Shown piece by piece: positions 1 through 33,934 of a stretch of 64,000 bases of DNA; position 1 is the first letter of the stretch, and every line of letters starts with the position of its first letter. The translations under genes and the position numbers were made by a program. Source of the DNA: Centrapalus pauciflorus (taxonomy: Eukaryota; Streptophyta; Magnoliopsida; Asterales; Asteraceae); NCBI GenBank assembly GCA_020465985.1, contig JAANYP010002012.1, forward strand, positions 62,001 through 126,000, given 5' to 3'. The notes below the pieces were generated by a model. The model saw only the letters and a list, made by a program, of their open reading frames with translations, had not been told where the DNA came from and did no database searches.

Positions 1-291
1 ATTTGAATAAGCTTTTAATAATACTAAAAGTGTGCCTAAGCAATGAGGCAATATAATTATAGAAGTATCCAATATCAGGTTCATATACAAAATATGATGA
101 CACATTAATAGGCAAAATTCAACATATTGACATGCTTCACGTGTCAATATTTGTCAATTTTATGGAAAAGATTTGGACAGGTGTACATTACAGATAAATC
201 CACATACAGGGCAAAAAAATATAGTGTAAATGCAAGCCTAAGTTAAACTGAAACAATGCCAATTTACTAAAGTAACTGGTGCAAGGATGTA

Positions 292-400
<109 letters not shown>

Positions 401-476
401 TAGAGATTGAACCACATCCAAGAAACAAATGTGATTTAAACTTCTAATGTGCAGATTGCATTGATTTAAAGGATAC

Positions 477-23275
<22,799 letters not shown>

Positions 23276-24334
23276 TGTTGCAGAAAAGTCAATGCTGAAA
23301 AAGTTGTCAATGCCAACTGGTGACGGCTGAGGATGAATGAATGAATGAGGAATCAAACCACCCTCTTCAGATGTATTTGTGTTACAATCAACTGTCTATT
23401 CATTAATCCACTTTGAGGGTATCAATTAAGCTACATGCTATACTGGATCCACCAATGGAGGAAGAATTTCTTGCACAACACCATATCAAAACTTATTGGA
23501 AGGTCTGCCTTTGGCTTTCAACATTTTCGACCATTCCCTGCAAAAAGCATGAAAATTTTATGACAATCTTACAAATGTAACTATGGATATAATTAAAATT
23601 GTTATGCATCACATGCAACCAGAGGCAGATCCGGAAATAATTTTTACAGGGCTGATTTTTTCACATTGGTAAGAGTGTTCATCGCTTGTGTTCATCTTTC
23701 CGAGATTTTCAAGACTCGATAATTTGGGTTGGTTCACCCTGATTAAAATAGTAAAAATAAATATATAAGATACTTACAATGCAAAATTTACAATAACCCC
23801 AAATTTAAAAATAAAAAAAAATTTAACGATAAAACCATACTATAAAAATTATCAACAAATCCTAGTCTCTAAATCAATAAGTAAGGTGTCGTTTATTTTT
23901 AAGAAGTTAAATGTCTAAAATCTAAAAGTCTAAAACCACTGCTAAAAAATAGAAGGTGATGGTCCTTAAGTTAGGAATTCAAATCATTTAAGATTGTTCG
24001 TTTAAAACCTCAAATGTCGGTGTTGTTCGTCTAAGTTGTTGTTCTTTTGCGTAAGTGGTAAGTGACTGAAAACTGATTGCAATGTTGATTGAGAAGTGAC
24101 TCGCGCTAATTACTGAATACTGAATTAATAAGTCTGTTATTTTGTATGTTAAATATGTATTAAATTTTTTAATTTATAAAGTATCAGTCCATATTAATAA
24201 ATAATATAAACTTAAAAAAAATTATTAGTTCAAAATACATGTACATCAATTATATGCATAAGCTATAATGTAAACATTGCAAAAAATTCATTATTAAATC
24301 AAATGGGGCAAGCTTGAATTTAGGTTACGGGTTC
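23276..24334. other. Region upstream of GCP6, possible 5' UTR exon
   Basis: On the minus strand a TGCAG|GGAATGGTCG acceptor-like site lies near 23540, and transcript-like sequence runs from there towards exon 1. The frame immediately above the chosen ATG is open to about 23390. This could be 5' UTR, a longer N-terminus or a gene relic. The rest to 24334 is AT-rich, with no open frame or element ends that I could fix. Confidence 0.4.
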
Positions 24335-25051
24335 TAGTGTTATTAAAGGCGCAAAAGTCGAGGGACTAGTCCCCAAGTCGAGGCGATTTCAGCCAAGTCG
24401 CCTGGTAGTAGTCTAGGCGATGTGATTCAACCAGGCGTTGGACTTTCTATAAAGTCGCAAAGTCCCTAGGCGATGAGGCGATGAGGCGATGGACTTTTGT
24501 CCAATCGCAATAATTTGATTAATTTGTGCTAGTTTTTTTAATTATAAACAATATCAATTATTTGTTGGGGAGATTGAGAAATATTAGGAATTATTTTTGG
24601 AATAGTATCAGAAGATTGCTATGAAATATATTATTAAGATTACCGATTGACATTGCAATTGCAATTGGTGTTTATTACTCTATCAATATATATTTTCTCT
24701 AGTCTCTATTCTCTATCAATATTCAATCCACGATCAAGATTAAGAAATCAGAAGTTTTTTATCAACTCTCATCTCTATCTCTCTATAGATTGGTTCTTTT
24801 TAACATTTTACTTCATTGACTACTACTATTTTGCATAGGAGTTGTTGTTTAAGGTGGTATATTTGATATTATATCGATAATTTTATACATTATGCTTTTA
24901 TTTTATGTTTGTGTGCTAACAATGTCATGTAAAGTTTCTTCTAACTTTTTATTGCTTCACTTCACTCGGGCCCTCGCTTTTTTGTGCCTCTCGACTTAGT
25001 CCCCAATCAAGGCATGTCGCCTCGAGTGCGACTTTCGCCTTTAGTAACATT
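24335..25051. mobile_element. hAT-like MITE with AAAGGCG terminal inverted repeats
   Basis: The left end TAGTGTTATTAAAGGCG and the right end in reverse AATGTTACTAAAGGCG are inverted repeats rich in AGGCG and AGTCG words. The flanks ACGGGTTC and GCGGGTTC match at 7 of 8 bases. No coding sequence is present; the centre is AT-rich. Confidence 0.75.
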
Positions 25052-25430
25052 GCGGGTTCGACTTCCGTGAGCAAGTTTGAATTTAGATTATGAAAGTAAG
25101 TCTCAAGTCCCATTTGGGCAAACGAGTACTTTAGGAGTAGGTTAGTTTGCCATTCAAAAGAAAAAAACCACATCATGCACTTCAAAAATAAACAACTACA
25201 TGTATAGAGATCATATACTTCAAATATCACAAAGTCAACTATATGCATAAATCATATAGTTCAAAAATCACAGTCAACTATTCATTTATACATGATATAT
25301 AGCAAAACGATCACATTCTTATTAATTTATGAATATAATGTTTTTGTATATGAAATATGTAAAGCAAATCAAAGGAATCGAAACCTATTTAAAATATAAA
25401 AACGAGATAAGAAAAACCAACCTGAAATTG

Positions 25431-25870
25431 GGTTTGAGCGGCGGTGGTGGTTTTGGTTGGGTTCTGGTGGCGGCGCCCGCACCAGGGACGACCGCAATGG
25501 GTCTGGTCAGCGGCGGCCGTTGAGGGGATGAGTGTGTGAGCCGAGAGATCGAGCGAGTGAGATGAGTGAGGCTGAGCGATGGCGGCGGCGGCGCTAGGGT
25601 TAGGCCGCTGCCGTTGTTGGTTGCGAGGGCGAGGGAGAAACAGAGTGAGCGAGGCAGAGCGTGTGAGGGAGAGGAGAGCAGAGAGGAATCGAGGGTGGCC
25701 GTTGTGGTGTTCGCCGGTGTTGAAGACGACGGCGGCGGTCGCCGGAGAAGCGAGGGAGACAGAGGGCAGAGAGAGAAAGACGAGAGAGAGTGTGTGAAAA
25801 CGTGTGTGTGTGGGTGCCGAGAAAAGGGGAGGATCGAATGGGCACGGGTCATGGAACCCGACCCGACAGG
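25431..25870 (-). promoter_or_regulatory. GC-rich block, possible promoter/5' UTR or LTR remnant
   Basis: This is a sharp GC- and CpG-rich block in AT-rich surroundings. The minus strand is strongly CT-rich (runs of CTCTCTCTCGTCTTTC type), as in plant transcript leaders, and ends in a donor-like AATTTCAG|GTTGGTTTTT near 25421. It lies about 2.2 kb upstream of the GCP6 ATG in the same direction, so it could be a first non-coding exon of GCP6. A Gypsy LTR fragment is the alternative. The overlapping open frames on both strands are low-complexity and not convincing. Confidence 0.4.
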
Positions 25871-25943
25871 TAACCTAGATAATTATATAATTTATCTATC
25901 TATACTATTAAAATCTATTTATCTATCTTAATAAAAGAAAACA

Positions 25944-28249
25944 TCTATATTAATAAAAGAAAAACAATTTAAGACACATGTCGCTTCCTCGTCACCTTAA
26001 TCTTTCATTTTCCCCTCTTTTTTCCATAATTAAATATTTCATTTTCTAATTTATCTATTATCTATTATTAATAAAAGAAAAATCTATTTTGAATACCTTC
26101 TATTTTAATTCATGAAATGCAATAAAGGAAACACATTAAAATTTTAAATAATTCAATATTAATTTCAAAATTATTTTTAGTAGAAAATTTTATTTATAAG
26201 TAATTTTGTATTTAATTTTAGGGTTTATTACGAAAAATTAACAAGCATTCACAATTTTTGTGTTTTAATCTCTCCAATTTATTTTTTTCAAAAAATCCTC
26301 AAGTTAATATTTATTCTTCGTTTTGTGAAATTTGTCTATTAGAGTCATGTTATAATTGGTAGACTGAGTTTTTAAAGACTGACAAATCGGGTTCTTATAG
26401 TCAAATTTCACTAAACGAAAAAATTAACTTGAGGATTTTTCTGAAAAAAATAATATGGAGGGACGAAAAAACAAAAAAAAAATGAAAACACATTGATTTT
26501 TTTTCATAATAAATCCTTAAATTAATATTAAACTTTTTAAAAACATGAATAGTAATTAATAATACCCATGTTTACATGGGTAAATAAGCTAGTAGTAATT
26601 ATACTCAATTCTGGTTAAGCCAGGTGTCGTCACCATGAATCGACACGTGGCAGTTATAGATTTTAAAAATATTAAAGAAATTTAAATCAAATCTATTCAA
26701 ATCTAACATAATCCACTTTTAAATTCAAATCAAACAAAATCTAATGTTTGCCAAATGTTAATAATTAAATCTATCCAAATCTAAAATAATCCATTTTTAA
26801 ATTCAAATCAAACTAAATCTAATAATCTACTAACTTATTAATTATAAGGTAATATGTAACACCCACCCCGAACCCAGAAATGTCACGTCAATACAATACA
26901 CAGGTGGCAATATCTCAATAGCTCAATCATGCACATGTCACAGGATAAACTGAAATCACTGATAATTTAAAACTTTCATATAAACATTATTAACACATAA
27001 TCCGCTAATTATATAAGCCCCAAAGATACTAACATAAACAATACTGATAAGATCATTATATAAAACTAGCATAACACTTCCCAGCTACTCCCCAGTCCCA
27101 GATCAACAAGCACGGCTACCGATCTCTTCTCTGATACCCTGAACATGGTAGATTCGAATACGTAAGCTCGGAAGCTCGTGAGTACGCGAGGGTTAGACTC
27201 TGCACAGAAAACATATAACACACATACACATAGCACATACACGCAAAGCAGTCTCTAACTCGGTCCCTGGCAATCATCATCACAATACAGGTATGAACAC
27301 ATAGCATGAGATCCCAAGCCCTGCACACAGAATCACTGAAGGGGGACCCTTCCCCAGCTAAAGACCGTGTACACTGGTGGTTAGCCACAACCCTGTAGCA
27401 CGGGCGCGAACCGGCTACAGGCCCTGTCGTGTATACACGCCTCAAGAACTGTTAGGGACAGTCAACCCGCGCGATCACACATCGCAAATCACCGTCCGTA
27501 TGGAACTCATCACGGACCCCCGGACTGGATCTCATCTCATGCACATATATCACATATGTAAGAACAGAATCATACCTGACGTCCACATCCCTGACTGTCA
27601 GACAATCCGTCTCAATCCCTAACTCTACGATCTCTGATTCGGCTCACCTCGCGATCGGCTCGTCCCCTTTTTGAAGCTCAAGAACACCACCAAATGAAGG
27701 AGATGAAGTTATGCAAACCAAATCAGATTCTTGAACCCTTCTTGCTGCTCCAGGATCACACGCACACACACACTTCACACACTTAAGGCTCAACTCAAAT
27801 GGATAAGGAGAAGGAAAAAGGCATGTATATAATTATCTCTCTTTTGGCCGGTCCCGAACCCATTAACCCGAACCCGATATCGCATTTTCACAATTAATAT
27901 CCTTTTAACCCATTTAATTCCACGAACCCAAATATGTAATTAATCCACTAATATTATAACCCAGAGACACGTAACTCATAAACCCGACACGTGTATATCC
28001 ACTAATCAGGCTATTATTGGACACACGCAATAATAATTATTTAAACATCTACTAAAATAATTCCACGCAATTATCTCGAAAATGGGATGTTACATAATAT
28101 AATAAAAGTTAGAAAATATATACAAGAAAATAATTGTTCTTCATATATATTTAGAATTATACAAAATTAATAGGTCATAATAAATAATAATATCACCTTA
28201 TATACTTTTGTTTAAAAAAATAATATTTATATCTTTATCTTTTTATTTA

Positions 28250-28306
<57 letters not shown>

Positions 28307-28336
28307 TATCCGCGTAATACGCAGGTAATAAACTAG
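25944..28336 (+). mobile_element. Non-autonomous Helitron 1, split by a solo LTR
   Basis: It starts TCTATATTAATAAAAG, the usual plant Helitron 5' end. It finishes with the hairpin CCGCGTAATACGC(A/G)GG about ten bases before CTAG (28333-28336), followed by T. The interior is AT-rich and non-coding. A 1240-bp Gypsy solo LTR (26855-28094) interrupts it. It is nearly collinear with a second copy at 28387-29475. Confidence 0.85.
26855..28094 (-). mobile_element. Gypsy (Tekay-like) solo LTR, 1240 bp
   Basis: It is bounded by TGTAACACCC and GGGATGTTACA and flanked by a perfect TAATA duplication (26850-26854, 28095-28099). In reverse it starts TGTAACATCCC, the usual start of long chromovirus LTRs, so it lies in minus orientation. 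The minus strand has a TATATACATG TATA-like box near 27825. The minor open frames inside (27116-27622) have no retrotransposon motif. Confidence 0.92.
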
Positions 28337-28386
28337 TATAACATTAAACTAGTTATGAAGTATGTTCGTTGCGGCGACGGGTACAT

Positions 28387-29475
28387 AAAAAAACAGTTTA
28401 GGACACATGTCGCTTCCTCATCACATTAATCTTTCATTTTCCCGCCTTTTTTCCATAATTAAATATTTCATTTACTAATTTATCTATTATTAATAAAAGA
28501 AAAATCTATTTTGAATACCTTCCTTTTTAATTCATGAAATGCAATAAAGGAAACACATTAAAATTTTAAATAATTCAATATTAATTTTAAAATTATTTTT
28601 AGTAGAAAATTTTATTTATAAGTAATTTTGTAGGGTTTATTACGAAAAAATTAACAAGCATTCACGATTTTTGTGTTTTAATCTCTCCAATTTATTTTTT
28701 TCAAAAAATCCTCAAGTTAATATTTATTCTTCGTTTTGTGAAATTTGTCTATTAGAGTCATGTTATAATTGGTAGACTGAGTTTTTAAAGACTGACAAAT
28801 CGGGTTCTTATAGTCAAATTTCACTAAACGAAAAAATTAACTTGAGGATTTTTCTGAAAAAAATAATGTGGAGGGACGAAAGAACAAAAAAAATGAAAAC
28901 ACATTGATTTTTTTTCATAATAAATCCTTAAATTAATATTAAACTTTTTAAAAACATGAATAGTAATTAATAATACCCATGTTTACATGGGTAAATAAGC
29001 TAGTAGTAACTATACTCAATTCTGGTGAAGCCACGTGTCGTCACCATGAATCGACACGTGGCAGTTATAGATTTTAAAAAGATTAAAGAAATTTATATCA
29101 AATCTATCCAAATCTAATATAATCCACTTTTAAATTCAAATCAAACAAAATCTAATGCTTGCCAAAGTTATTAATTAAATCTATCCAAATCTAAAATAAT
29201 CCATTTTTAAATTCAAATCAAACAAAATCTAATAATCTACTAACTTATTAATTATAAGGTAATATAATAAAAGTTAAAAAAAATATATATAAGAAAATAA
29301 TTGTTCTTCATATATATTTAGAAATGTACAAAATTAATAGGTCATAATAAATAATAATATCACCTTATATACTTTTGTTTAAAAAAATAATATTTATATC
29401 TTTATCTTTTTATTTATTATATTTTAGATATATATATATTAAAAATATCCGCGTAATACGCGGGTAATAAACTAG
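28387..29475 (+). mobile_element. Non-autonomous Helitron 2, tandem to Helitron 1
   Basis: It matches Helitron 1 from the GGACACATGTCGCTTCCTC stretch to the hairpin CCGCGTAATACGCGG and CTAG at 29472-29475, but lacks the first bases (TCTATATTAATAAAAG). After each copy the same flank recurs (ACTAGTTATGA..., TTCGTTGCGGCGACGGGTACA), so the repeat unit includes sequence past the CTAG end. Confidence 0.82.
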
Positions 29476-29718
29476 TATAAACTAGTTATGATGTCTGTTC
29501 GTTGCGGCGACGGGTACAACTATTTTAAAATGTAAATCGAAAACATTTAATCGTATTGAAATTTTTAAAAATCATGTAACTTAGAAAGCAATATTGTATA
29601 ACCTTTATAATCAAGAATTTTTTTCTTTCAAGTAATTTTGAATAATATAAGTCCAAGGTTATGTATATGTTACAAAGGAAAACAAATTAACATTCGATTA
29701 TTAAAAAATGTTATTATC

Positions 29719-30010
29719 TGTGAAATTAAGTTTCTTAACAATCAATCAACAATATGAAATTATAAAGAACAATAAATGGAATTAACGCTGACCGAATGAT
29801 TCTATTGATGAACAAATCGATTACAAAAGATGTCAGAGAATCTTCAAGCTCTGCTGCCCTTTCTCAGAAATTAATTCGTGTAAAGTGTAACTGTCAGATC
29901 TATTACAAAATAGAAAGTCAAAGATACTATATATACATTTCTAATAACTATCAAGGAAATACCAAATAGCCCCTAGACTTTGTTTCCATCAACTAAAACA
30001 TATCCTAACA
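29719..30010 (-). repeat. 3' LTR of element E
   Basis: Pairs with 55594-55886. The polypurine AAAGGGGGAGAA (minus strand) lies next to it at 30011-30022. Confidence 0.93.
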
Positions 30011-30084
30011 TTCTCCCCCTTTGATGGAAAGAGCAAAGTCTTTAAATCGATAAGCCCAGCTTTTGTTCAAATCTTCCAACACTT

Positions 30085-33000
30085 TTACGATCTGAAAAGT
30101 CTCCATTCAATCTTTGAAATAAACTCAACCATGAGTCTTCGGTCGTTCACAGATAAAGCTCCTTTCTTCGTTTTTCTTTTCTGATCTGCTGCAAGCTTTC
30201 CTTTCAAACCACTTAATACTTTAATCAGAGTTCCATCTGAAAACTTGTTCAGCTCTACACTTCTCATTGCTCTTAACTTCTTATTTCGATCTTTATACAT
30301 GACTGCTGGATGCTTCACCATGATCACTTGAAATTCTTTCAGCTTACCAGCAAATTTGATATCTCTGTGAGGCGCTGTCATGTTGATCTTCCTCATGCCC
30401 CGTACAACCCCTATCTGTAGATCTTGCACTGACATCAATACCAATTTGGTATGCATGAAGTGAAACAGTGTCTTAAGCGCAAATCTACAGTGTTCATTTC
30501 GTTTGTTTCTGCACAATTCATCAAAAAGATCTTCAATGTCTACCAAGTGCATGTTGAACATATCAGCTTCTGTGAACACATAAGTATTTCCATCTGATCT
30601 AGTGACAGTGAACTTTGGATAGAAAATCTTGACAAATCTTTCCTTTTCTATCTTCACCAGGTCGACTATTCTGAATTCACTCTTGATTTTCTCAACCTCC
30701 TGTGTTTTATTTCTCAGAAAACTGGCATAGTTGACCAGATTCGGCATGTTTGGCTCTAGCACTCTAAATAACTTGTGAAATGAACACGGAGCTTGTTTCT
30801 TGCAAAAGATCCGTTTTTCCAGAATATCTTCAATATACGGCATCTTGTTCCTTTTTCTAATGAACTCTGCCGATCTATTTTCTGGAAGCTCAAGTTTCTT
30901 CACCTTCTTTTTGCTGATCTCATCCTTATTCAACAATGTCACCATGTCTTGTATTTCTCTCTGAACAACTTGTTGGGCTTCAAATCTAAGTCTATGTTGT
31001 TTCTTAGACTCATCTGCAAGCACATACTCGTTGAAGTATCTATCCATTACCTCAACCTCATTCTATACAACTTTTTCTTGTGCCACACTGCTCTCAACTG
31101 GAAACTCTTCAAATTCCTCTTTAACTTGAATAACCACCTCAGGCTTTTCAACCGTTGGTGTCGATTCAGTATCCTTCAATATCTCCTCAACTAACCCTTC
31201 CTCCTCCTCAATCCTTTCAGCTCTGAACTCAACATCAGTCAAGGCAATTATATCATCATCTTCTGACACTTCAATATACTCCTCCCTCTCTTCTCCTATT
31301 CCTTGAATACTTAGCTCATGAGTCTTATCTTGAACGTCTTCATTCGAATCAATATATTCAACAAAATGATAAATATCAGACTGAATGTTCAAAGAAACTG
31401 GAACATCTTCATGAAGAATCAATCCCAGCTCTCTTTGTTCACCAGCTGATTCTTTTGAGCCCCCCGCCTCTTTCTCTTGAACTCCCGTCTCCTTTTCTGG
31501 GTATGTAATCATCAATACCCCAGGTGTTGGTTCATCAAACTTTCTCCTCTTCTCCCCCTCATGAGGAGCATCATCGGAGTCCTCATCATGCTCATCATGT
31601 TTCCTCTTGGATGAGGAAGCTTGAGCCTTGCACGACTCTTCTACTGCAGCCACCCTCTCTGATAGATTACCTAACGCTGTTATCACAATACTTTCCAAAC
31701 TTATCATGCGTTCTCTCATCTCATCAAACTGTTCAAATACAAAGTCCTTCAATTCTTTCTTCAATGGCTTGTTTTGACTCAGACTGCTTTACCGATTCCT
31801 CTGCAACATCCTTCCCCTTTAAAAGCTTCTGGATGTTTGACATCTGGGCCATGACCTCAGCCAATTGAGTAGATACATACGTGTTTACTCCAGCCACAGC
31901 TTCATTCAATGCTTCAGTCAATGTTGATTCAGTAACAAATGGGGATAACGTCACCACTGGGTCACGTAGACTTCCAGTGTCACAGCAGTCGAACTTGTAA
32001 AAAGTACTTCTGTGTGGCCAGTGCTCAGAGTTGGTAAAGTTGTTTCTCTGACTGGACTTCCACCCTCTTCAAGTGACGGAGCAACAAATGCTTCCGTTAC
32101 TAAGGATGTTCCAGTGGGAACACGAAGTTCACACCACACTAACTTCAACAAATGAAGGTGACTCGAGTGTCCTAGGCTGTATAGGAGCTAGACTCAGTGA
32201 TTGAAGAGAAGTCGGACACACGGGCAGCTATGCACTTGTTTCAATATCCATTAAGTCCAAGTGACTTTCGGATAGATTATATGGTTCATCCCTGTGCTCA
32301 ATTAAAACAATCTCCTGTTGAGAGGAGACTGAGTGGATAGTTGGGTGTGCAATTGTCAGTGGGATACTGACTTGTTCAATGCTAAGTCTCATAGGAGAGC
32401 TAACAGTAGATGTGGTTATGTCCCGGCTTTCTAGGTTAATGGTATCCCACACACTCTCTTCAGCAATTCCTACAATATCTATCATCATACCACCTCCCTC
32501 ATGATGATCACCTCCATCATCACCATCATCATCATCTCCTTCTCCTTCTTCTTCTTGGATATCTGACAACGTTCTCTCGGAATCAGATTTTTCAGCTTCT
32601 TCCTCATCACCCCTTACACCAACATCTCCCTCACTCACAGAATGGGCAACCTGAACTTCAGCCCCTTGCTGAGGTTCCTCTATTCTTAAAGCTCCTGGGC
32701 TAAGAGATCCCGGTTCCTGGGTCTCTATCGGAGCATGATCTATCCTATACAATCTCACATTCTCACTCTCTTGATCCGCATATTTAAGCAATGACTCTGG
32801 AATTGGCATAATATTTGCATTTGGTGAGTCCGGCACTTCGTGTAAGCTCATCATCACATAATCCGGACATCGCTGAGAATTGGCTCGCTTCGGAATATTT
32901 TCATTAGCACGAAGAATCCCTCGGATAAGATTTTGTATGAATCTCTGAAGCGGAACAAATTTTCTTGCTCTGTTTGTAGTTTTTGCAAGAACAATTTCTT

Positions 33001-33561
33001 TTAAATCCTCCCATATGCACTGAGCATAATCATAATGCTTGTTGAATGCTATCCCATGAAATATCCTTAAGCAATGAATGCTGCATCTGTCGATGCCTGT
33101 GTGCTTTGACGTCATACACCTATTTATGATTCCAAACAGTGTGTACCATTCTCCATTCAAACCATTCCTATGGAATTTTGAGCTCTTTGGTAGTGGCTTT
33201 GAGTAGCCCAAGCAGATCAAATCATGTACCAGCTCCTCATCTGACACAAAGTCTTCAAAGTCAGCCAACTCTGGGAAGTTAACTGTGTCTATACGTCTAG
33301 GAAGAAAATAGATTGTGACGAAGTCTGGCGAGAGTGATTTTTGTTTTGAACTGGTCTATTGTCACTTTGAAATGATGATTGCCGTCAGCAGGAACAAATT
33401 TGACTGTGTGCCAAAATTGTTGTAGACACACTTGTGGGATAGACGGTTTGTATTGAAGCAGATAACCTAACGGATGGCCTTTTAGAATGTCAACAATGAT
33501 AGGATGACTAACTTTAATAACCTTGGTATGTAGACGATGGTTATTATCTCAGAAAGGAAGG
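30085..33561 (-). pseudogene. Envelope-like third ORF of element E, main part, fragmented
   Basis: The frame is open 33268-32228 (346 codons: GLNGEWYTLFGIINRCMTSK, then acidic and Ser/Glu-rich sequence). It continues through shorter overlapping frames (32151-31733, 31764-31063) to 31047-30085 (320 codons, MDRYFNEYVLADESKKQHRL...SVELNKFSDGTLIKVLSGL). It aligns by motif order with the 975-codon frame of element G: an N-terminal QQFW segment, a low-complexity acidic middle and a C-terminal FSDGT segment. In Sireviruses such third ORFs are called envelope-like; no clear signal peptide or membrane segment is visible. The join at 33561 faces element G, and a stop lies just inside it. Confidence 0.75.
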
Positions 33562-33918
33562 TGTAAATATGAAATCCCGAATGTATTCAGCACCTTAACG
33601 TTTTTCTCATCAAACACATGAAGAAACCATGCTCAATAAATGTGTTTAATAAAGAAGAAGACAAGATGAATGTTTGAAGACTCTTGATGGAACAGTGGCG
33701 GCTGTAATGAATATTCAAATTGAAGGTCAACCGTGTATTTCTCAAAAGTAACCCCAGGAGCCTTTTTATAGGCTCCTTTAATTAAGTTACAACACTTGGC
33801 AACAATGGCCCCTACACTTTTACATAGACATGAAATACATAGAAATAAATACAAGACAAATTACAATGAAAATAAATATTACAAAATAACTCCTAGGATC
33901 GAAATAATAAATCTAACA
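33562..33918 (-). repeat. 3' LTR of element G
   Basis: Pairs with 45410-45766. The polypurine AAAAGGGGGAGATT (minus strand) lies next to it at 33919-33930. Confidence 0.94.
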
Positions 33919-33934
33919 ATCTCCCCCTTTTCGA

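Noticed and set aside
23500..23545. Terminal exon of another minus-strand gene (EWSKMLKAKGRPSNKF, stop)
   Set aside because: Too short, no upstream exon found; more simply a leader exon of GCP6 or a relic.
25385..25931. Overlapping frames on both strands of the GC-rich block
   Set aside because: Low-complexity translations (Ser/Pro/Thr or Arg/Glu) from base skew; no motif, so only a regulatory or leader role is considered.
27116..27622. Frames of 81 and 109 codons
   Set aside because: They fall inside a Gypsy solo LTR, which is non-coding.
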